Positions 18,284 to 28,872 are shown, numbered from the stretch's first letter. The stretch: 64,000 bases of DNA from Mastigocoleus testarum BC008 (GCF_001456025.1 NZ_LMTZ01000104.1:44275-108274), one strand, 5' to 3'. Numbers and translations: made by a program. The notes: generated by a model not told the origin, from the letters alone.

Positions 18284-20623
18284 CTAGTTGCTTTTCGCTG
18301 TTTGTAAAGGCTTTGAACCAACTATCTTCATTCCAAAAAAGGTTGCAAGCATAAGCAAACTTAACCCAACAATCCAAGTAATAGAAGATGTTGGATGTTG
18401 AGCAAAAGTTGCTAATTGATAATAAATTACCGCTACAACATAAGCTAAACCTGTAGTCCAAGAAGCTGCAAATATAGTCCATCCCCAATTTGTCTCTCGG
18501 TAAAGAGCCGCAGTTGCAGAAACACAAGGGAAGTACAACAATACAAACAAGAGATAAGCAAAAGCAGCAGCCTTATTCGGAAATAGTTGAGCCATTTTCC
18601 CGTAAACGCTAACTGATACACCTTGAGCTTCTGCTGCTTCTTTTTGCTCTAAGGAAGAAACATTTGCAGAGCCAAAATCTAAGGGGTCGAGAAATTGACT
18701 GGGGAGTTTGGATAAATTTTCGGGGATACTAGCGAATGCTGTACCAATTCCACCCCATAAGCTGTATGCTTCTTCTACTTCCTCTACTTGCTCTTGTCGA
18801 TCCAACTGGCTATACAGAGAATTCATTGTCCCGACCATAACTTCTTTCGCAAACACACCAGTGAAAATACCGACTGTAGCAGGCCAATTTTCTTGGGTTA
18901 TACCCATTGGATTAAAGACTGGAGTTAAAGTTTGACCTGTGGCGCTAAGAATTGAGTCTTGGCTATCTTGTTTGCCAAAAGAGCCGTCAGTACCAACTGA
19001 ATTCATAAAACCTAAAACTAGAACCATCAAACAAATAACCACCCCAGCCTTTTTAATAAAACTTTTGAGGCGATCCCAAGTACGTAAAAGTACCCCTCTG
19101 AGTTTGGGAATGTGATAGGGAGGTAATTCCATCACAAAAGGCGCAGCTTCCCCCTTCAATAAAGTATTTTTCAAGACTAGACCGGTGAAAACTGCCGCCA
19201 AAATACCGAGTAGATAAAGACCTAAAACAATATTTTGACCGCCAGTCGGGAAAAATGCAGCAACAAATAAAGCATATACTGTGAGTCGAGCACTACAAGA
19301 CATGAAGGGATTCATCATGATTGTAGTTAGGCGATCGCGTTGATTTTCTAAAGTCCGCGTTGCCATAATTCCCGGTATGTTACAGCCAAATCCTACTAAC
19401 ATCGGCACAAAAGATTTACCCGGAAGCCCCACAAAGCGCATCAACCTGTCCATTACAAATGCAGCACGTGCCATATAACCGGTATCTTCCAGTGCCGATA
19501 AACATAAAAACAACATCCCAATTTGAGGGATAAAAGTCGCTGTTGTCTGAATACCACCACCTAAACCATCAGCCAAAATACCAATCAACCAACCGGGTGC
19601 ACTAACATTAGTTAATAGCTCTTTAGTTCCATCAACAAAGACCGTAGCAAAACTAATATCAAAAAAGTCAATAAATACACCACCGAAGTTAATGGAAATC
19701 GCAAACATCAGGTACATGACCAAGAGAAAAATCGGGATACCCAAAAAGCGATTCAAAACTACTTTGTCAATTTGGTCGGACACCGTACTTTTTACTTCCC
19801 GTCTACGTTCGACTGCATTTTGAGTTAATTGACGGATAAAAGTATAGCGGCTATCTGCAATGATGATATCAACATCATCTTCTAGAGTGTTGTGAATTTT
19901 ACGACGATTCTCAACGACTATCCTTTCTAACTCTTTGCTGTGTAACTCAGGAGCAATTCTGTCTTCATATTCCAGTAATTTTAAAGCTGTCCAACGCTCG
20001 TCAAATTTATGGTTAGGACTGTGGTTGGAACTATTTTGTTTAATAAATGGTACGAGTTCAGTCAGTGCATTTTCAATAACAGCAGGATAAGCTACATAAG
20101 AGCTTAAAAGAGTTGGTTTATCAAAAAGATGATCCATTAATAGCTTCAATTCAGCTATTCCTTCTTCCTTTGCTGCATTTGTGGGAATAACCGGACAACC
20201 AAGATGCTCTGAAATAACTTTAAGGTTGATGGAGATATCTCGTTCCTTAGCAACATCCATCATATTTAGCACTACCATCATAGGTAGACGCATCTCCATG
20301 ATTTGAGTAGAGAGATAGAGATTGCGCTCTAAATTTGAAGCATCAACTATATTTATGATGACATCGGCTTCACCGGATAGGAGATAATCTCGGGCGATTA
20401 ACTCATCAAGTCCTGTATCTCCTTCTTCAGCATCGAGGGAGTATACCCCCGGTAAATCAACCACTGTAACTTGTTTATCGTTATGGTGATAATTTCCTTC
20501 TTTGCGCTCAACAGTTACTCCAGACCAATTACCAGTTCTTTGGTTAGCACCTGTCAAAGCATTAAAAACCGTTGTTTTACCGCAGTTCGGATTGCCTAAT
20601 AAGGCGATTACTTGCTTCGTCAT
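18284..20623 (-). CDS. feoB: Ferrous iron transport protein B
   Basis: 779 residues from the ATG at 20623, whose A is shared with the stop of feoA (TGATG); a GTG three bases earlier is also possible. The N-terminal G domain has G1 GNPNCGKTT at about 10-18, the G3 DLPGVYS and the G4 NMMD. The rest is membranous with the two Gate regions, including MLVGFGCNIPGIMATRTLENQRDRL and MSCSARLTVYALF, and the later KEVMVGTMNSLY. It takes Fe2+ across the plasma membrane, driven or gated by GTP hydrolysis. The length is as expected. It is third in a feo operon. A long hydrophilic insert with an ETEEAYSLWGG-like segment before the last helices is normal for the family. Confidence 0.96.
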   Translation of the reverse strand: MTKQVIALLGNPNCGKTTVFNALTGANQRTGNWSGVTVERKEGNYHHNDKQVTVVDLPGVYSLDAEEGDTGLDELIARDYLLSGEADVIINIVDASNLERNLYLSTQIMEMRLPMMVVLNMMDVAKERDISINLKVISEHLGCPVIPTNAAKEEGIAELKLLMDHLFDKPTLLSSYVAYPAVIENALTELVPFIKQNSSNHSPNHKFDERWTALKLLEYEDRIAPELHSKELERIVVENRRKIHNTLEDDVDIIIADSRYTFIRQLTQNAVERRREVKSTVSDQIDKVVLNRFLGIPIFLLVMYLMFAISINFGGVFIDFFDISFATVFVDGTKELLTNVSAPGWLIGILADGLGGGIQTTATFIPQIGMLFLCLSALEDTGYMARAAFVMDRLMRFVGLPGKSFVPMLVGFGCNIPGIMATRTLENQRDRLTTIMMNPFMSCSARLTVYALFVAAFFPTGGQNIVLGLYLLGILAAVFTGLVLKNTLLKGEAAPFVMELPPYHIPKLRGVLLRTWDRLKSFIKKAGVVICLMVLVLGFMNSVGTDGSFGKQDSQDSILSATGQTLTPVFNPMGITQENWPATVGIFTGVFAKEVMVGTMNSLYSQLDRQEQVEEVEEAYSLWGGIGTAFASIPENLSKLPSQFLDPLDFGSANVSSLEQKEAAEAQGVSVSVYGKMAQLFPNKAAAFAYLLFVLLYFPCVSATAALYRETNWGWTIFAASWTTGLAYVVAVIYYQLATFAQHPTSSITWIVGLSLLMLATFFGMKIVGSKPLQTAKSN

Positions 20624-20865
20624 CACTTGACCTCTTCAACAAACAGGGCATTAGCTTCATCTTTACGTAGGCTAAGTTTAAAACCTCGCACCAGAATTTC
20701 TACCGGGTCTCCTAGAGGTGCATGTCGCGTCACTGTAAATTCTGTTCCTGGAGTCAAACCCATTGCTAGCAATTTTCCTCTATAAGCACGGGCTGCTTTT
20801 TCGTAGCCAACCACCCGACCCATAGAACCAACTGCTAAATCCCGTAAATATTTGTTATCGTCCAT
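20623..20865 (-). CDS. feoA: FeoA, SH3-like partner of FeoB
   Basis: 80 residues, the usual size. It has the FeoA SH3-like fold: RGKLLAMGLTPGTEFTVTRHAPLGDPVEILVRGFKLSLRKDEA is the diagnostic stretch, running from about residue 29 to the end. FeoA acts in the cytoplasm as an accessory to FeoB. Its stop overlaps the feoB start (TGATG), which points to translational coupling. It is the second of two feoA-type genes here; the upstream one ends 24 bases before it. Confidence 0.93.
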   Translation of the reverse strand: MDDNKYLRDLAVGSMGRVVGYEKAARAYRGKLLAMGLTPGTEFTVTRHAPLGDPVEILVRGFKLSLRKDEANALFVEEVK

Positions 20866-20889
20866 AGTCTCAATTTCTCTTTTAATCGG

Positions 20890-21252
20890 TCAGTTAACTT
20901 CTTTGATACACATAATCTTTTGTGCCATACCAACCCCTAAACCAATTCTGTTATCACCGATTGCCACAATTACAGAACCACCAATAATATTAATCAATTT
21001 AATTTTGCTTCCTGGAACAAAACCCATTGCAATGAGACGATGCACTGTACCTTCAGAACCTTTGAGTTGAAGAATCTGAAGACTTTCTCCCTGAGAAGCC
21101 ATTGCTAAAGGGAAAGGTTTACTGATATTTACCCGGTCATATGATGATTCTTGAGCTTTACGAACTTTCCCATCCTGTTGTGCTAAGAAATACTGAGTAT
21201 TTTGAGCAGAATTATTTCCTTTCTGATATTGATTGCCATCATAGTTGTTCAT
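20890..21252 (-). CDS. Second FeoA-domain protein, with N-terminal extension
   Basis: 120 residues. The FeoA domain is at about 46-120 (LQLKGSEGTVHRLIAMGFVPGSKIKLI, then GDNRIGLGVGMAQKI). The first 45 residues are polar, rich in Asn and Gln, and unlike FeoA. It leads the feo operon, 24 bases before feoA. Two FeoA domains in separate genes ahead of FeoB are a known cyanobacterial arrangement. It may act as a pair with feoA. The start ATG is the first in the frame; a shorter product from an internal Met cannot be excluded. Confidence 0.85.
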   Translation of the reverse strand: MNNYDGNQYQKGNNSAQNTQYFLAQQDGKVRKAQESSYDRVNISKPFPLAMASQGESLQILQLKGSEGTVHRLIAMGFVPGSKIKLINIIGGSVIVAIGDNRIGLGVGMAQKIMCIKEVN

Positions 21253-22520
21253 AATTCTTTCTAAATGAATTACAAATTTATTGCAAAAAAAATATAAGCC
21301 AGTTAGACGAGTAGCATTAAGTAAATGATAGTAATTTCATCTGTATTAAGAAGCGATAGCAAAATAACTCCTACTAAAAATCAGCTGTATTCAGTATTCA
21401 GTAGGCAGCAAACCAATGTTAATCAATAATTTGAATCGCATTATATTCATACTTGAATCAAAATCTTCATAATTTTATAAGACTTCTAGGAAGTTATTTA
21501 AGATTAGAAAATATGATAAGGAGAATATATGTATTCTATTAGTCTAATCCATAGTCTTTAGCTAAATAAGAATCTTTTCTTTTAGTTAGACTATCAAGAA
21601 ATAGGAATTTATTGCAATAACTTAAAAAATCTCAAACCTAAATCACTGAGTATCTTTCAGAAAATCAACTATCCAATTTTTTTAATCATTAAAGCCAAGT
21701 AATCCTTGCAAATACTTCACAGTAACTAATTAGCTTAATAAATCTCTTCAGATTAAAATGAAAGTATTTTCACATAACTTTGTTAAATGGGAGAGATAAT
21801 TGTAACTATAAGAATTAGCAATCAAAGATTGAGATAAACTACCATCTAATAACAAAAAGCTCTGTTAGAACTATATACTTTAGAAAAACTACAGGCTTCA
21901 TTGATGAAACTTAAATAAATATAAAAGTAATAAAATATTTGAATCGTATGTTTGAAATTCTAGTCGGATAAGATTGAAAAATATAACCCTGCTGCGAATC
22001 ACTGCTTCAGACTAACAATCCTTGGGACTAACAATTGAGGAATGAGAATTTAATAATCTCTAATTCCAAAATTTGGAATGGTGCATTACGCAATGCTACC
22101 AGCACCCTACTTTTGTGATTTATTTCATCCACATTTCTAACTTAATTTTTTAAACTAAACTTTAATTGTCTTAGAGTAATAAAAATAAATATAGCGAAAA
22201 TAATTTTCGATTAAAAATTTACTCGGAGAATCAGTAGTAAATAATACTAGTATTTACAGACATAAGCAGAGGTGTAGAGAATTTGCATAGGCTCGCTGAA
22301 ATAGAGAAAATATGTCAGAGTTTTACCTTTTTTAGTGAAAAATGTGATCGTTGTAAAAACGACTGATAATTTCCAAACAAAATATACTCCCCTCGAAAGC
22401 TAATAATACCAATCTCCTTTAATATTGCTGCACTTTGCTTATAGAAGGGAATAGCCCTTGGACATCGCAAGCTGAACAGACCCCGTACTTTTTCAAAGCG
22501 CAATCCGGCGCACCCGAACT
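21253..22520. other. Long AT-rich spacer upstream of feo operon
   Basis: About 1.27 kb without a convincing gene. At 21326-21340 TGATAGTAATTTCAT loosely matches a Fur-type 7-1-7 box and is 75-90 bases ahead of the feo operon; this is a weak match. A 62-codon minus-strand frame at 22315-22503 has no ribosome-binding site and no recognised family. Confidence 0.4.
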
Positions 22521-22521
22521 G

Positions 22522-22651
22522 ATATCATGTCCGGTAAAACACTTACGATAAGGTTCGTAGTAGCGCTTGAGCGCCAATATCTTTACTATGGCGCTAAAGC
22601 GCTACTACAAACAAACATATTTTTTCATAAGTAATTAAGCGGACATGATAT
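22522..22651. mobile_element. MITE-like element, copy 1 (130 bp)
   Basis: Ends are perfect 12-base inverted repeats, ATATCATGTCCG and CGGACATGATAT. Inside is a second hairpin, GTAGTAGCGCTTGAGCGCC against GGCGCTAAAGCGCTACTAC. A related copy in opposite orientation is at 34585-34709. There is no coding capacity. Likely mobilised by a transposase elsewhere in the genome. Confidence 0.75.
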
Positions 22652-22826
22652 GACAAGGTGATGGGGAAAAGATTGAAAAAAATGATGTGTGGAAGTATTT
22701 TTTTCAATCTGTATAACCATAGCTGTAAGAAAATCACAAGATTAACCAATGACCATTAACAGAAGCAAAAGTTGAGTGTGCGTAGCGTTACAGATCGGTT
22801 TACATAGCAGACTGATATCCAGCAAC

Positions 22827-22862
22827 AAAAAAACCGAGTTTGTTAGGAACTCGGTTTTTTTG
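22827..22862 (-). terminator. Rho-independent terminator after ctaB
   Basis: Stem AAAACCGAGTT / AACTCGGTTTT with a short loop, flanked by A and T runs, so it can work in both directions. It lies about 50 bases past the ctaB stop on the minus strand. Confidence 0.85.
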
Positions 22863-22912
22863 AATTTATTTTTTCTGAATGTATACTAACCGACTTGAAG
22901 CGAGGAAAATCT

Positions 22913-23866
22913 TTAACCAATGAAGTGGAATTTACTCACTGCAAAGTTAATGACATTGTGAGTTAAAGGAAGACTATCAATTACCATAGTCAAACACAAC
23001 AACATCATGTAGGAAATGGAATAGAGAAACATCCCTCGAGCTAAAGTACGATCTTCAGGATTATTTAACAATTTCCATGCTTTTTGGATAAATACGCTAC
23101 CTAATCCCAAAGCAACACAAGCATAGACAATTCCACTTGCGTGGAGGGGATAAACCAGTAACAAGCTAGCAGCAACAGTAACTAGGGTGTACCACCAAAT
23201 TTGCTTGACAGTTGGCTCGCTACCTGCCACAACTGGTAACATTGGTACGCCTACTTTTGCGTAATCATCTTTAATCATTAAAGCTAAAGACCAAAAATGA
23301 GGTGGCGTCCACACAAAAACAATAGCAAAAATTAACCATGCTGTGAGACTTAAGCTATTGGTGACTGCAGCCCATCCCACCAATGCGGGGATCGCACCTG
23401 CAGCCCCACCAATCACAATATTTTGTGTGCTATGACGCTTGAGCCAGTGAGTGTAAATTAGCACGTAAAATGCGATACCAGACATCGCTAACATTGCAGC
23501 TAATAGATTGGCACAAACAGTTAATAGGGTAAAGGAAATGATAGCTAAAGCGATCGCGAAAATAATCGCATCCCGCCCTTGAATTCTACCGGAGGGCATG
23601 GGACGGTGACGCGTGCGCTCCATATCATAATCGATATCTCGGTCATAAACACAATTGATTACTTGGGCGCTAGCAGCTGCAAAGGTTCCACCTGCAAGAG
23701 TTGCTAACAAAAGCAATGGATCTACCTCTCCCGAAGAAGCAATCCACATACTTCCAGCTGTAGTAATCAATAGTAGGGGAATGATTCGAGGTTTTGTCAG
23801 CTGGTAATAGCTTTGGACTACCTGGAGAAAGGTTTCGTGGTGGCGAGAGACGTTTGTCTCAATCAT
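22913..23866 (-). CDS. ctaB: Protoheme IX farnesyltransferase (heme O synthase)
   Basis: 317 residues, UbiA-type prenyltransferase with about nine membrane helices. The first aspartate-rich motif is NCVYDRDIDYDMERTRHRP, diagnostic for CtaB/COX10, and the second part has the YTHWLKRHSTQNIVIGGAAGA and WTPPHFWSLAL motifs. It adds a farnesyl group to heme b to make heme O, the step before CtaA. The length and start (ATG 23866) are normal. It is on the same strand as ctaA but 775 bases downstream of it, a long gap for an operon; a strong terminator follows. Confidence 0.96.
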   Translation of the reverse strand: MIETNVSRHHETFLQVVQSYYQLTKPRIIPLLLITTAGSMWIASSGEVDPLLLLATLAGGTFAAASAQVINCVYDRDIDYDMERTRHRPMPSGRIQGRDAIIFAIALAIISFTLLTVCANLLAAMLAMSGIAFYVLIYTHWLKRHSTQNIVIGGAAGAIPALVGWAAVTNSLSLTAWLIFAIVFVWTPPHFWSLALMIKDDYAKVGVPMLPVVAGSEPTVKQIWWYTLVTVAASLLLVYPLHASGIVYACVALGLGSVFIQKAWKLLNNPEDRTLARGMFLYSISYMMLLCLTMVIDSLPLTHNVINFAVSKFHFIG

Positions 23867-24641
23867 CTTGACAATTAGTTCCTTATGAAGGTTGACAACT
23901 TATACTGAGCGCCTGTGTGACAGGGAGAGAAAATCTAATAGCAACGAGAAAAGTTTTTGCTACAAATAGTTCCTTTCGTAATCTTCAAGTTCGAGTAAAC
24001 AAGAAAATTTCATTATTCAAAAATCGAGATTGAGACTTGCTAGACCAAATTTTGAGTTGGGTTGGTTTGATTTGATTTTTGATCGGATTTTGCGCCGGAA
24101 TTCAATCTCGAAATTTTGCAATAAGAATCTGTCAGGACTTAAGCAAACCCCATACCATGACCTGCTTGGGGTAATCTACAATAAACGGGATACCCGAAAA
24201 AGCTTCAATCTTACTGCTTTTCCCATTAGTGTTTCCATCTTTAAGTTGGCAATACTCGCCAACAACCAGCTATAAATTCTAAGTTAAGAGTTTTTTAGCT
24301 AATTAATCCGTAGCATTTTTAATCAAATCGCTTGAACCTTCCATCCAATAACAAATAATTACCTGGGAAATGGGGGTTGAGATGGGGAAGTTCGACTTTC
24401 CTGTGGGCTGTATTCCTGTGGGTAATTATATTAATTTTCCAGAATAGGTATTTTCCAGAATGAGCGGATATATGGTGATTCTGGATGGAGAATATACTTC
24501 AGTAAATCCCAATACTAGCAACTCCCGACACTAATACTCTGACTAACACCCACAAAATTTAGCACAATTAACTTTTATTTACCCCATCTCAAATCAATTA
24601 TGACGATAGATTTTACTTATTTACTGCTCAACTACTACTAA
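23867..24641. other. Spacer between ctaA and ctaB
   Basis: 775 bases with no supported gene. An 81-codon plus-strand frame at 24030 begins with TTG, lacks a ribosome-binding site and has no recognisable domain, so I do not call it. Confidence 0.45.
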
Positions 24642-25607
24642 TTAACTTGTAGTAGATGACTCAGTAACACTTGTAGGAGTAGAACTATTAGAAACGGAAT
24701 ACCAGTCACGAATTGCAAATGTTGTGAAAGCAACTAAAGTTCCTAACAAAGCCGCTCCGATAGCCTGATGGGAAACTGTCAATGGCTCTACCTGTAAGTG
24801 CAGCCGGAAAGTCGCGAAACCTAAAACCAGTTGCAAAATCAATAAAGAAGCGGCTAAGTTCGCTAATTTTCGTAACACTGCGTGTAAAGCAGGCGTGCGC
24901 CACGCAATAAATACTACTGCTAAAGTTGCTGCTGTAGGGGGGAGAATGCCAATTATATGGCTATACATGACAGCACAAAGTTGAGAATCGCCAAAACATT
25001 GATGTAGAGCCCATCTAGAACCAACCAATGCTCCAAGTAAACTTTGCAAATAGACAAAAATTGCTGCAGTTAAACCTACCCAAGGTAGGCGAGCAACAGT
25101 ACCGGTACCTTGATAGGGAGTAAGGACTACACCAATTACTATCAGGGTAATAAAAAATAATAATGCTGTTGCTAAGTGGGCTGTGACAATATCAAACCGT
25201 AACAGTTGGGTAACGGTAAGTCCTCCTAGTATGCCCTGAAAAACTATTAAGAAGAGGGCGAAGGTTGCTGCAAATGGTAACCAACGGGGTAAGGAGCGAC
25301 GATACCACCAAGATAAACCAGAAAGTGCGATCGCACCAAAGCCAATTAGTGCTGCATCTAAGCGATGAAACCATTCTAAGAAAACCTGAAGATTCATTTG
25401 CTTTGCAGGCACCAATTCACCATAGCACAATGGCCAATCCGGACAAGCTAATCCGGCATTCATGACTCGGGTTGCGCTACCTATAGCCATTAAAACTAAA
25501 GTAGCTATACATAATTTCCAGACCAGGCGACGAATCTTTTCCCGTGGTTCGTGCTGTTTTGTGGTTACTAGATTCTCTTGTTCTAGGACAAATTCGCTCA
25601 TAAACAA
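24642..25607 (-). CDS. ctaA: Heme A synthase CtaA (COX15 family)
   Basis: 321 residues (319 if the second Met at 25601 is used). There are eight hydrophobic helices. Key features are SATRVMNAGLACPDWPLCYGE near the start, the heme-ligand helix FLEWFHRLDAALIG, a second half with LHQCFGD and HIIG, and LTVSHQAIGAALLGTLVAFT. CtaA oxidises the C8 methyl of heme O to formyl, giving heme A for cytochrome c oxidase. Two Cys pairs of the type seen in class B CtaA loops (CPDWPLC, CFGDSQLC) are present. It acts in the plasma or thylakoid membrane. It is near ctaB and upstream of, but opposite to, ctaCDE. Confidence 0.95.
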   Translation of the reverse strand: MFMSEFVLEQENLVTTKQHEPREKIRRLVWKLCIATLVLMAIGSATRVMNAGLACPDWPLCYGELVPAKQMNLQVFLEWFHRLDAALIGFGAIALSGLSWWYRRSLPRWLPFAATFALFLIVFQGILGGLTVTQLLRFDIVTAHLATALLFFITLIVIGVVLTPYQGTGTVARLPWVGLTAAIFVYLQSLLGALVGSRWALHQCFGDSQLCAVMYSHIIGILPPTAATLAVVFIAWRTPALHAVLRKLANLAASLLILQLVLGFATFRLHLQVEPLTVSHQAIGAALLGTLVAFTTFAIRDWYSVSNSSTPTSVTESSTTS

Positions 25608-27258
25608 TACCTTTTGCCTGCAATATGTTAGCTATGAACGTGTTATTAATGGACATCCCCAGCTGTGAAAATTTTAGCTATGGATATTCCAAATATTTAT
25701 CGGCACTAATAAATTAGTACTGATTCACCTATACCCTAGCGTATAGACCAGGGTGAGATATTAAATCTCATCTAATACTTTGAAGCAAGCTAGCCAGTTT
25801 TCCCGTGAAGCTTTAGGTATTTTTCAGGTTCTTGGGACTAAACGATAACAATTGGCAGTCCCTTTGATTTTTTTTTACAAAATTACGACTTACAAAATTA
25901 CGACTAATCTCAGCGCTCCTATTCTTTGACTATATGCTGTTGAAGATTTGAGTTATGAAATACTTGCAAATGATGAAATCTTGATATTCACAAGTTTATT
26001 TTTCCATACATTTTAGTCTGATTCGAGAATATTCTACTCACAAAAACCAAAAGTCGCAAAAATAATATTTACGAAAATAATATTTACGAAAATAAAATCT
26101 TACTATTAATCTTCCTGGCGCGATAAACTTTACTTTAATGTTAAGAAATGTATAAAAACAAAATACCGTTGCTAGGGTTTGTAGGACATCTTTACCTTGG
26201 CTTGAAAGGTGAAGCATGAACTTCAGAATCAGATTTATCGCGGTTTGTTTGAAGGCGCTATATAATGCTTCAATTTGCTATTTACTAATTATTATCAATA
26301 ATATCTTTTATTCTTAAGCAAAATTACTCATAATTACCCCTAAAAATAAGAAAATTACCCCTAAAAATAAAAAAGTTGAAAAAATTTGCGATCTTGTCAC
26401 CAGTTTGTCACTTCTTTTTGAATAAGCTTTACCAAAGCTTTGTGAATGAAATAACAAGCAATGAACAAAAATAAACAACTCGCAATGAACAACGTTGATT
26501 TAGTTGCACCTGGAGAACAAGCAGTGGTGTACGAAACAATAGTTGAGCTCGCAGGAGATATTTTTGTAATGCAAAGAAGTATGAATTTAGCTCGTCATGG
26601 TCAAATGTGTATCGACTATAAATATCAGCATGTAGATATCTAAATTTTCGCTTCTGTTGTATCCGAGAATATATTTCAGCTTGTAGGTTTACAAAAATAA
26701 ATAAAAGTTGGCTGATTGTTTGATTTCTTGATGGAATAGATTTTTAAAACGTACTGTATAAGCAATTCAGTCATAGCCGATAAACCTGACCAAGAATAAT
26801 CTCAAATTTGGTAAAGTTAAGAATTTAAATTCTCCCGTAGGCCAGATTAGAAATTGTAACACTCCTATTTCTTGTGCAAATTAGTTTAGTTTTTTTAGTT
26901 AACTGTTAGTAGTCGGTTATAAACGCAATTTTTGAATTCAACATCCATATTCCAGATGTAACTTTGTTGCACTTACTACAAAAAATATGGATATATCACA
27001 TCTAGTAAATGTTTTTAGCCGACTACTAATAATTAAGCAGACAAATTTTGACATGTTGTTTTAGGCATTATATTTTGAGTTGGAATCACAAAAATGACTC
27101 ACTAGTTGTCTTTATAACCTGTCATAAATTGTTTGAACAGTTATCAGTTTTTTTTCTCAAACAAGAGTGTGAATTCGCAATTATCGGCGGATGCAAGTGC
27201 GAGATACAAGTCTATATGAAAGGCGAAATTCTTACGTAGTTTAAGAGTATCCAAAAGA
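25608..27258. other. Long spacer between ctaA and ndhD
   Basis: 1.65 kb, AT-rich. The only plausible coding piece is the 60-codon frame at 26461. The rest, including a 63-codon frame at 27048 with no ribosome-binding site, shows nothing I can support. It must hold the divergent promoters of ctaA and ndhD. Confidence 0.4.
26461..26643 (+). CDS. Possible small hypothetical protein, 60 aa
   Basis: I do not recognise it. The frame has balanced amino-acid use, four internal Met and no low complexity: MNNVDLVAPGEQAVVYETIV then ELAGDIFVMQRSMNLARHGQ. There is no clear Shine-Dalgarno sequence before the ATG at 26461 or the one at 26485. It stands alone in a long spacer. It may be a real small gene or chance. 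Confidence 0.3.
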   Translation: MNKNKQLAMNNVDLVAPGEQAVVYETIVELAGDIFVMQRSMNLARHGQMCIDYKYQHVDI

Positions 27259-28872
27259 ATGATTACTCAATTTCCTTTGCTCACTGCAATCATTATTTTT
27301 CCGTTATTAGCAACATTTGCTATTCCATTAATTCCAGATAAAAATGGTAAGACTGTCCGTTGGTATGCCTTAGGAGTAGCAATTGCAGATTTCGCATTAA
27401 CAATTTACGGTTTCTGGCGTAATTACGACTTACAAAACTCAAGTTTACAGCTGGCAGAAAGTTATTCTTGGATACCTCAATTGGGTATGAATTGGTCGCT
27501 GGCAGTAGACGGTTTATCTATGCCACTAATATTGCTCACGGGTTTAATTAATACTGTGGCAATATTTGCAGCTTGGAGAGTAGAGAAGAAACCGCGTCTG
27601 TTTTATGCATTGATGCTGGTGATGTACAGCGCCCAAGTAGGTGTTTTCGCCGCTCAAGATATGTTGTTGTTCTTCCTAATGTGGGAAATCGAATTGGTAC
27701 CTGTATACTTACTAATTTCGATTTGGGGTGGAGCAAAACGTCGTTATGCTGCGACTAAATTTATTCTCTACACTGCTGCTGCATCCATCTTCATTTTGGT
27801 CGGTGGATTTGCGATGGCTTTCCACGGAGATACATTCACATTCGATATGGCATCTCTGGGAATGAAGGAATATCCCAAAGCTTTTGAAATGCTTGCTTAT
27901 GCAGGTTTCTTTATTGCCTTTGGTGTTAAGTTACCAGTTTTTCCATTCCATACCTGGTTACCCGATGCTCATGGTGAAGCTTCAACTCCAGGTTCGATGA
28001 TTTTAGCAGGCGTGCTATTAAAGATGGGCGGTTATGCTCTCATCCGCATCAATATGGAAATGTTACCCAATGCACATGTTTACTTCGCCCCAATGTTAGC
28101 TGTTTTAGGGGTTGTAAATATTATTTATGGTGCATGCTGTGCTTTTGCTCAAACCAACCTCAAACGTCGCTTAGCATATTCATCCATCGCTCACATGGGA
28201 TTTGTGTTAGTTGGAATTGCTTCCTACACAGAAATCGGTATGAGTGGTGCGGTATTACAAATGCTTTCCCACGGTTTGATCGCTGCAGCTTTATTCTTCC
28301 TAACTGGTGTCACCTACGAACGCACCCATACTTTGATGATGGACAAAATGGGTGGTATGGCTGCATTAATGCCTAGAACCTTTGGTTTATTCACCGCCGG
28401 TGCAATGGCTTCTCTGGCTTTACCAGGAATGAGTGGTTTTGTAGGCGAGTTGATGGTTTTCCTCGGAATTACCAACAGCGATGTTTACAGTTCCAATTTC
28501 AAGGTGATTATTGTACTGTTATCTGCGGTAGGGGTAATTTTAACTCCAATTTACCTACTCTCCATGTTGCGTGAAGTTTTCTACGGCAAGCAAAACGAGG
28601 AATTAAAACTCGACACTTTTGTCCCTGATGTTAGACCCCGCGAGTTGTTTATTACTGCTTGCTTGTTAATTCCAATTATTGGCGTTGGTTTGTACCCCAA
28701 ACTGATTACTCAAATGTATGATGTAAAAACTGTACAGGTTGCAACACATGCGCGTCAGTTTTTACCAGTAGTTGCAAGCAAAGAAGAATTTATCTTGCAG
28801 CAATCCCCCATTTTGACAATTCCAACATTAGCTGATTCTGAAATTTCAACCTTGGTTAGTGTTATCGAATAA
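27259..28872 (+). CDS. ndhD: NDH-1 subunit 4 (NdhD / NuoM family)
   Basis: 537 residues and about 14 membrane helices. Proton-channel motifs of the Mrp-like family are present: LLFFLMWEIELVPVYLLIS with the key Glu, GVKLPVFPFHTWLPDAHGEA with Lys and His, and LLKMGGYALIRI. RRLAYSSIAHMGF follows. NdhD is a proton-pumping antiporter-like subunit of the NAD(P)H:plastoquinone oxidoreductase. Cyanobacteria carry several ndhD copies, for respiration and cyclic flow (D1, D2) or CO2 uptake (D3, D4); the sequence looks closest to the D1/D2 type, but I cannot assign the number. No ndhF is next to it, so it is an isolated copy within the oxidase locus. Confidence 0.9.
   Translation: MITQFPLLTAIIIFPLLATFAIPLIPDKNGKTVRWYALGVAIADFALTIYGFWRNYDLQNSSLQLAESYSWIPQLGMNWSLAVDGLSMPLILLTGLINTVAIFAAWRVEKKPRLFYALMLVMYSAQVGVFAAQDMLLFFLMWEIELVPVYLLISIWGGAKRRYAATKFILYTAAASIFILVGGFAMAFHGDTFTFDMASLGMKEYPKAFEMLAYAGFFIAFGVKLPVFPFHTWLPDAHGEASTPGSMILAGVLLKMGGYALIRINMEMLPNAHVYFAPMLAVLGVVNIIYGACCAFAQTNLKRRLAYSSIAHMGFVLVGIASYTEIGMSGAVLQMLSHGLIAAALFFLTGVTYERTHTLMMDKMGGMAALMPRTFGLFTAGAMASLALPGMSGFVGELMVFLGITNSDVYSSNFKVIIVLLSAVGVILTPIYLLSMLREVFYGKQNEELKLDTFVPDVRPRELFITACLLIPIIGVGLYPKLITQMYDVKTVQVATHARQFLPVVASKEEFILQQSPILTIPTLADSEISTLVSVIE

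Noticed and set aside
22315..22503. 62-codon minus-strand ORF
   Set aside because: No ribosome-binding site, no recognised family, lies in a spacer beside a MITE.
24030..24275. 81-codon plus-strand ORF between ctaA and ctaB
   Set aside because: TTG start, no ribosome-binding site, no domain-like pattern.
27048..27239. 63-codon ORF just before ndhD
   Set aside because: Cys- and Phe-rich with no ribosome-binding site; likely part of the ndhD leader.
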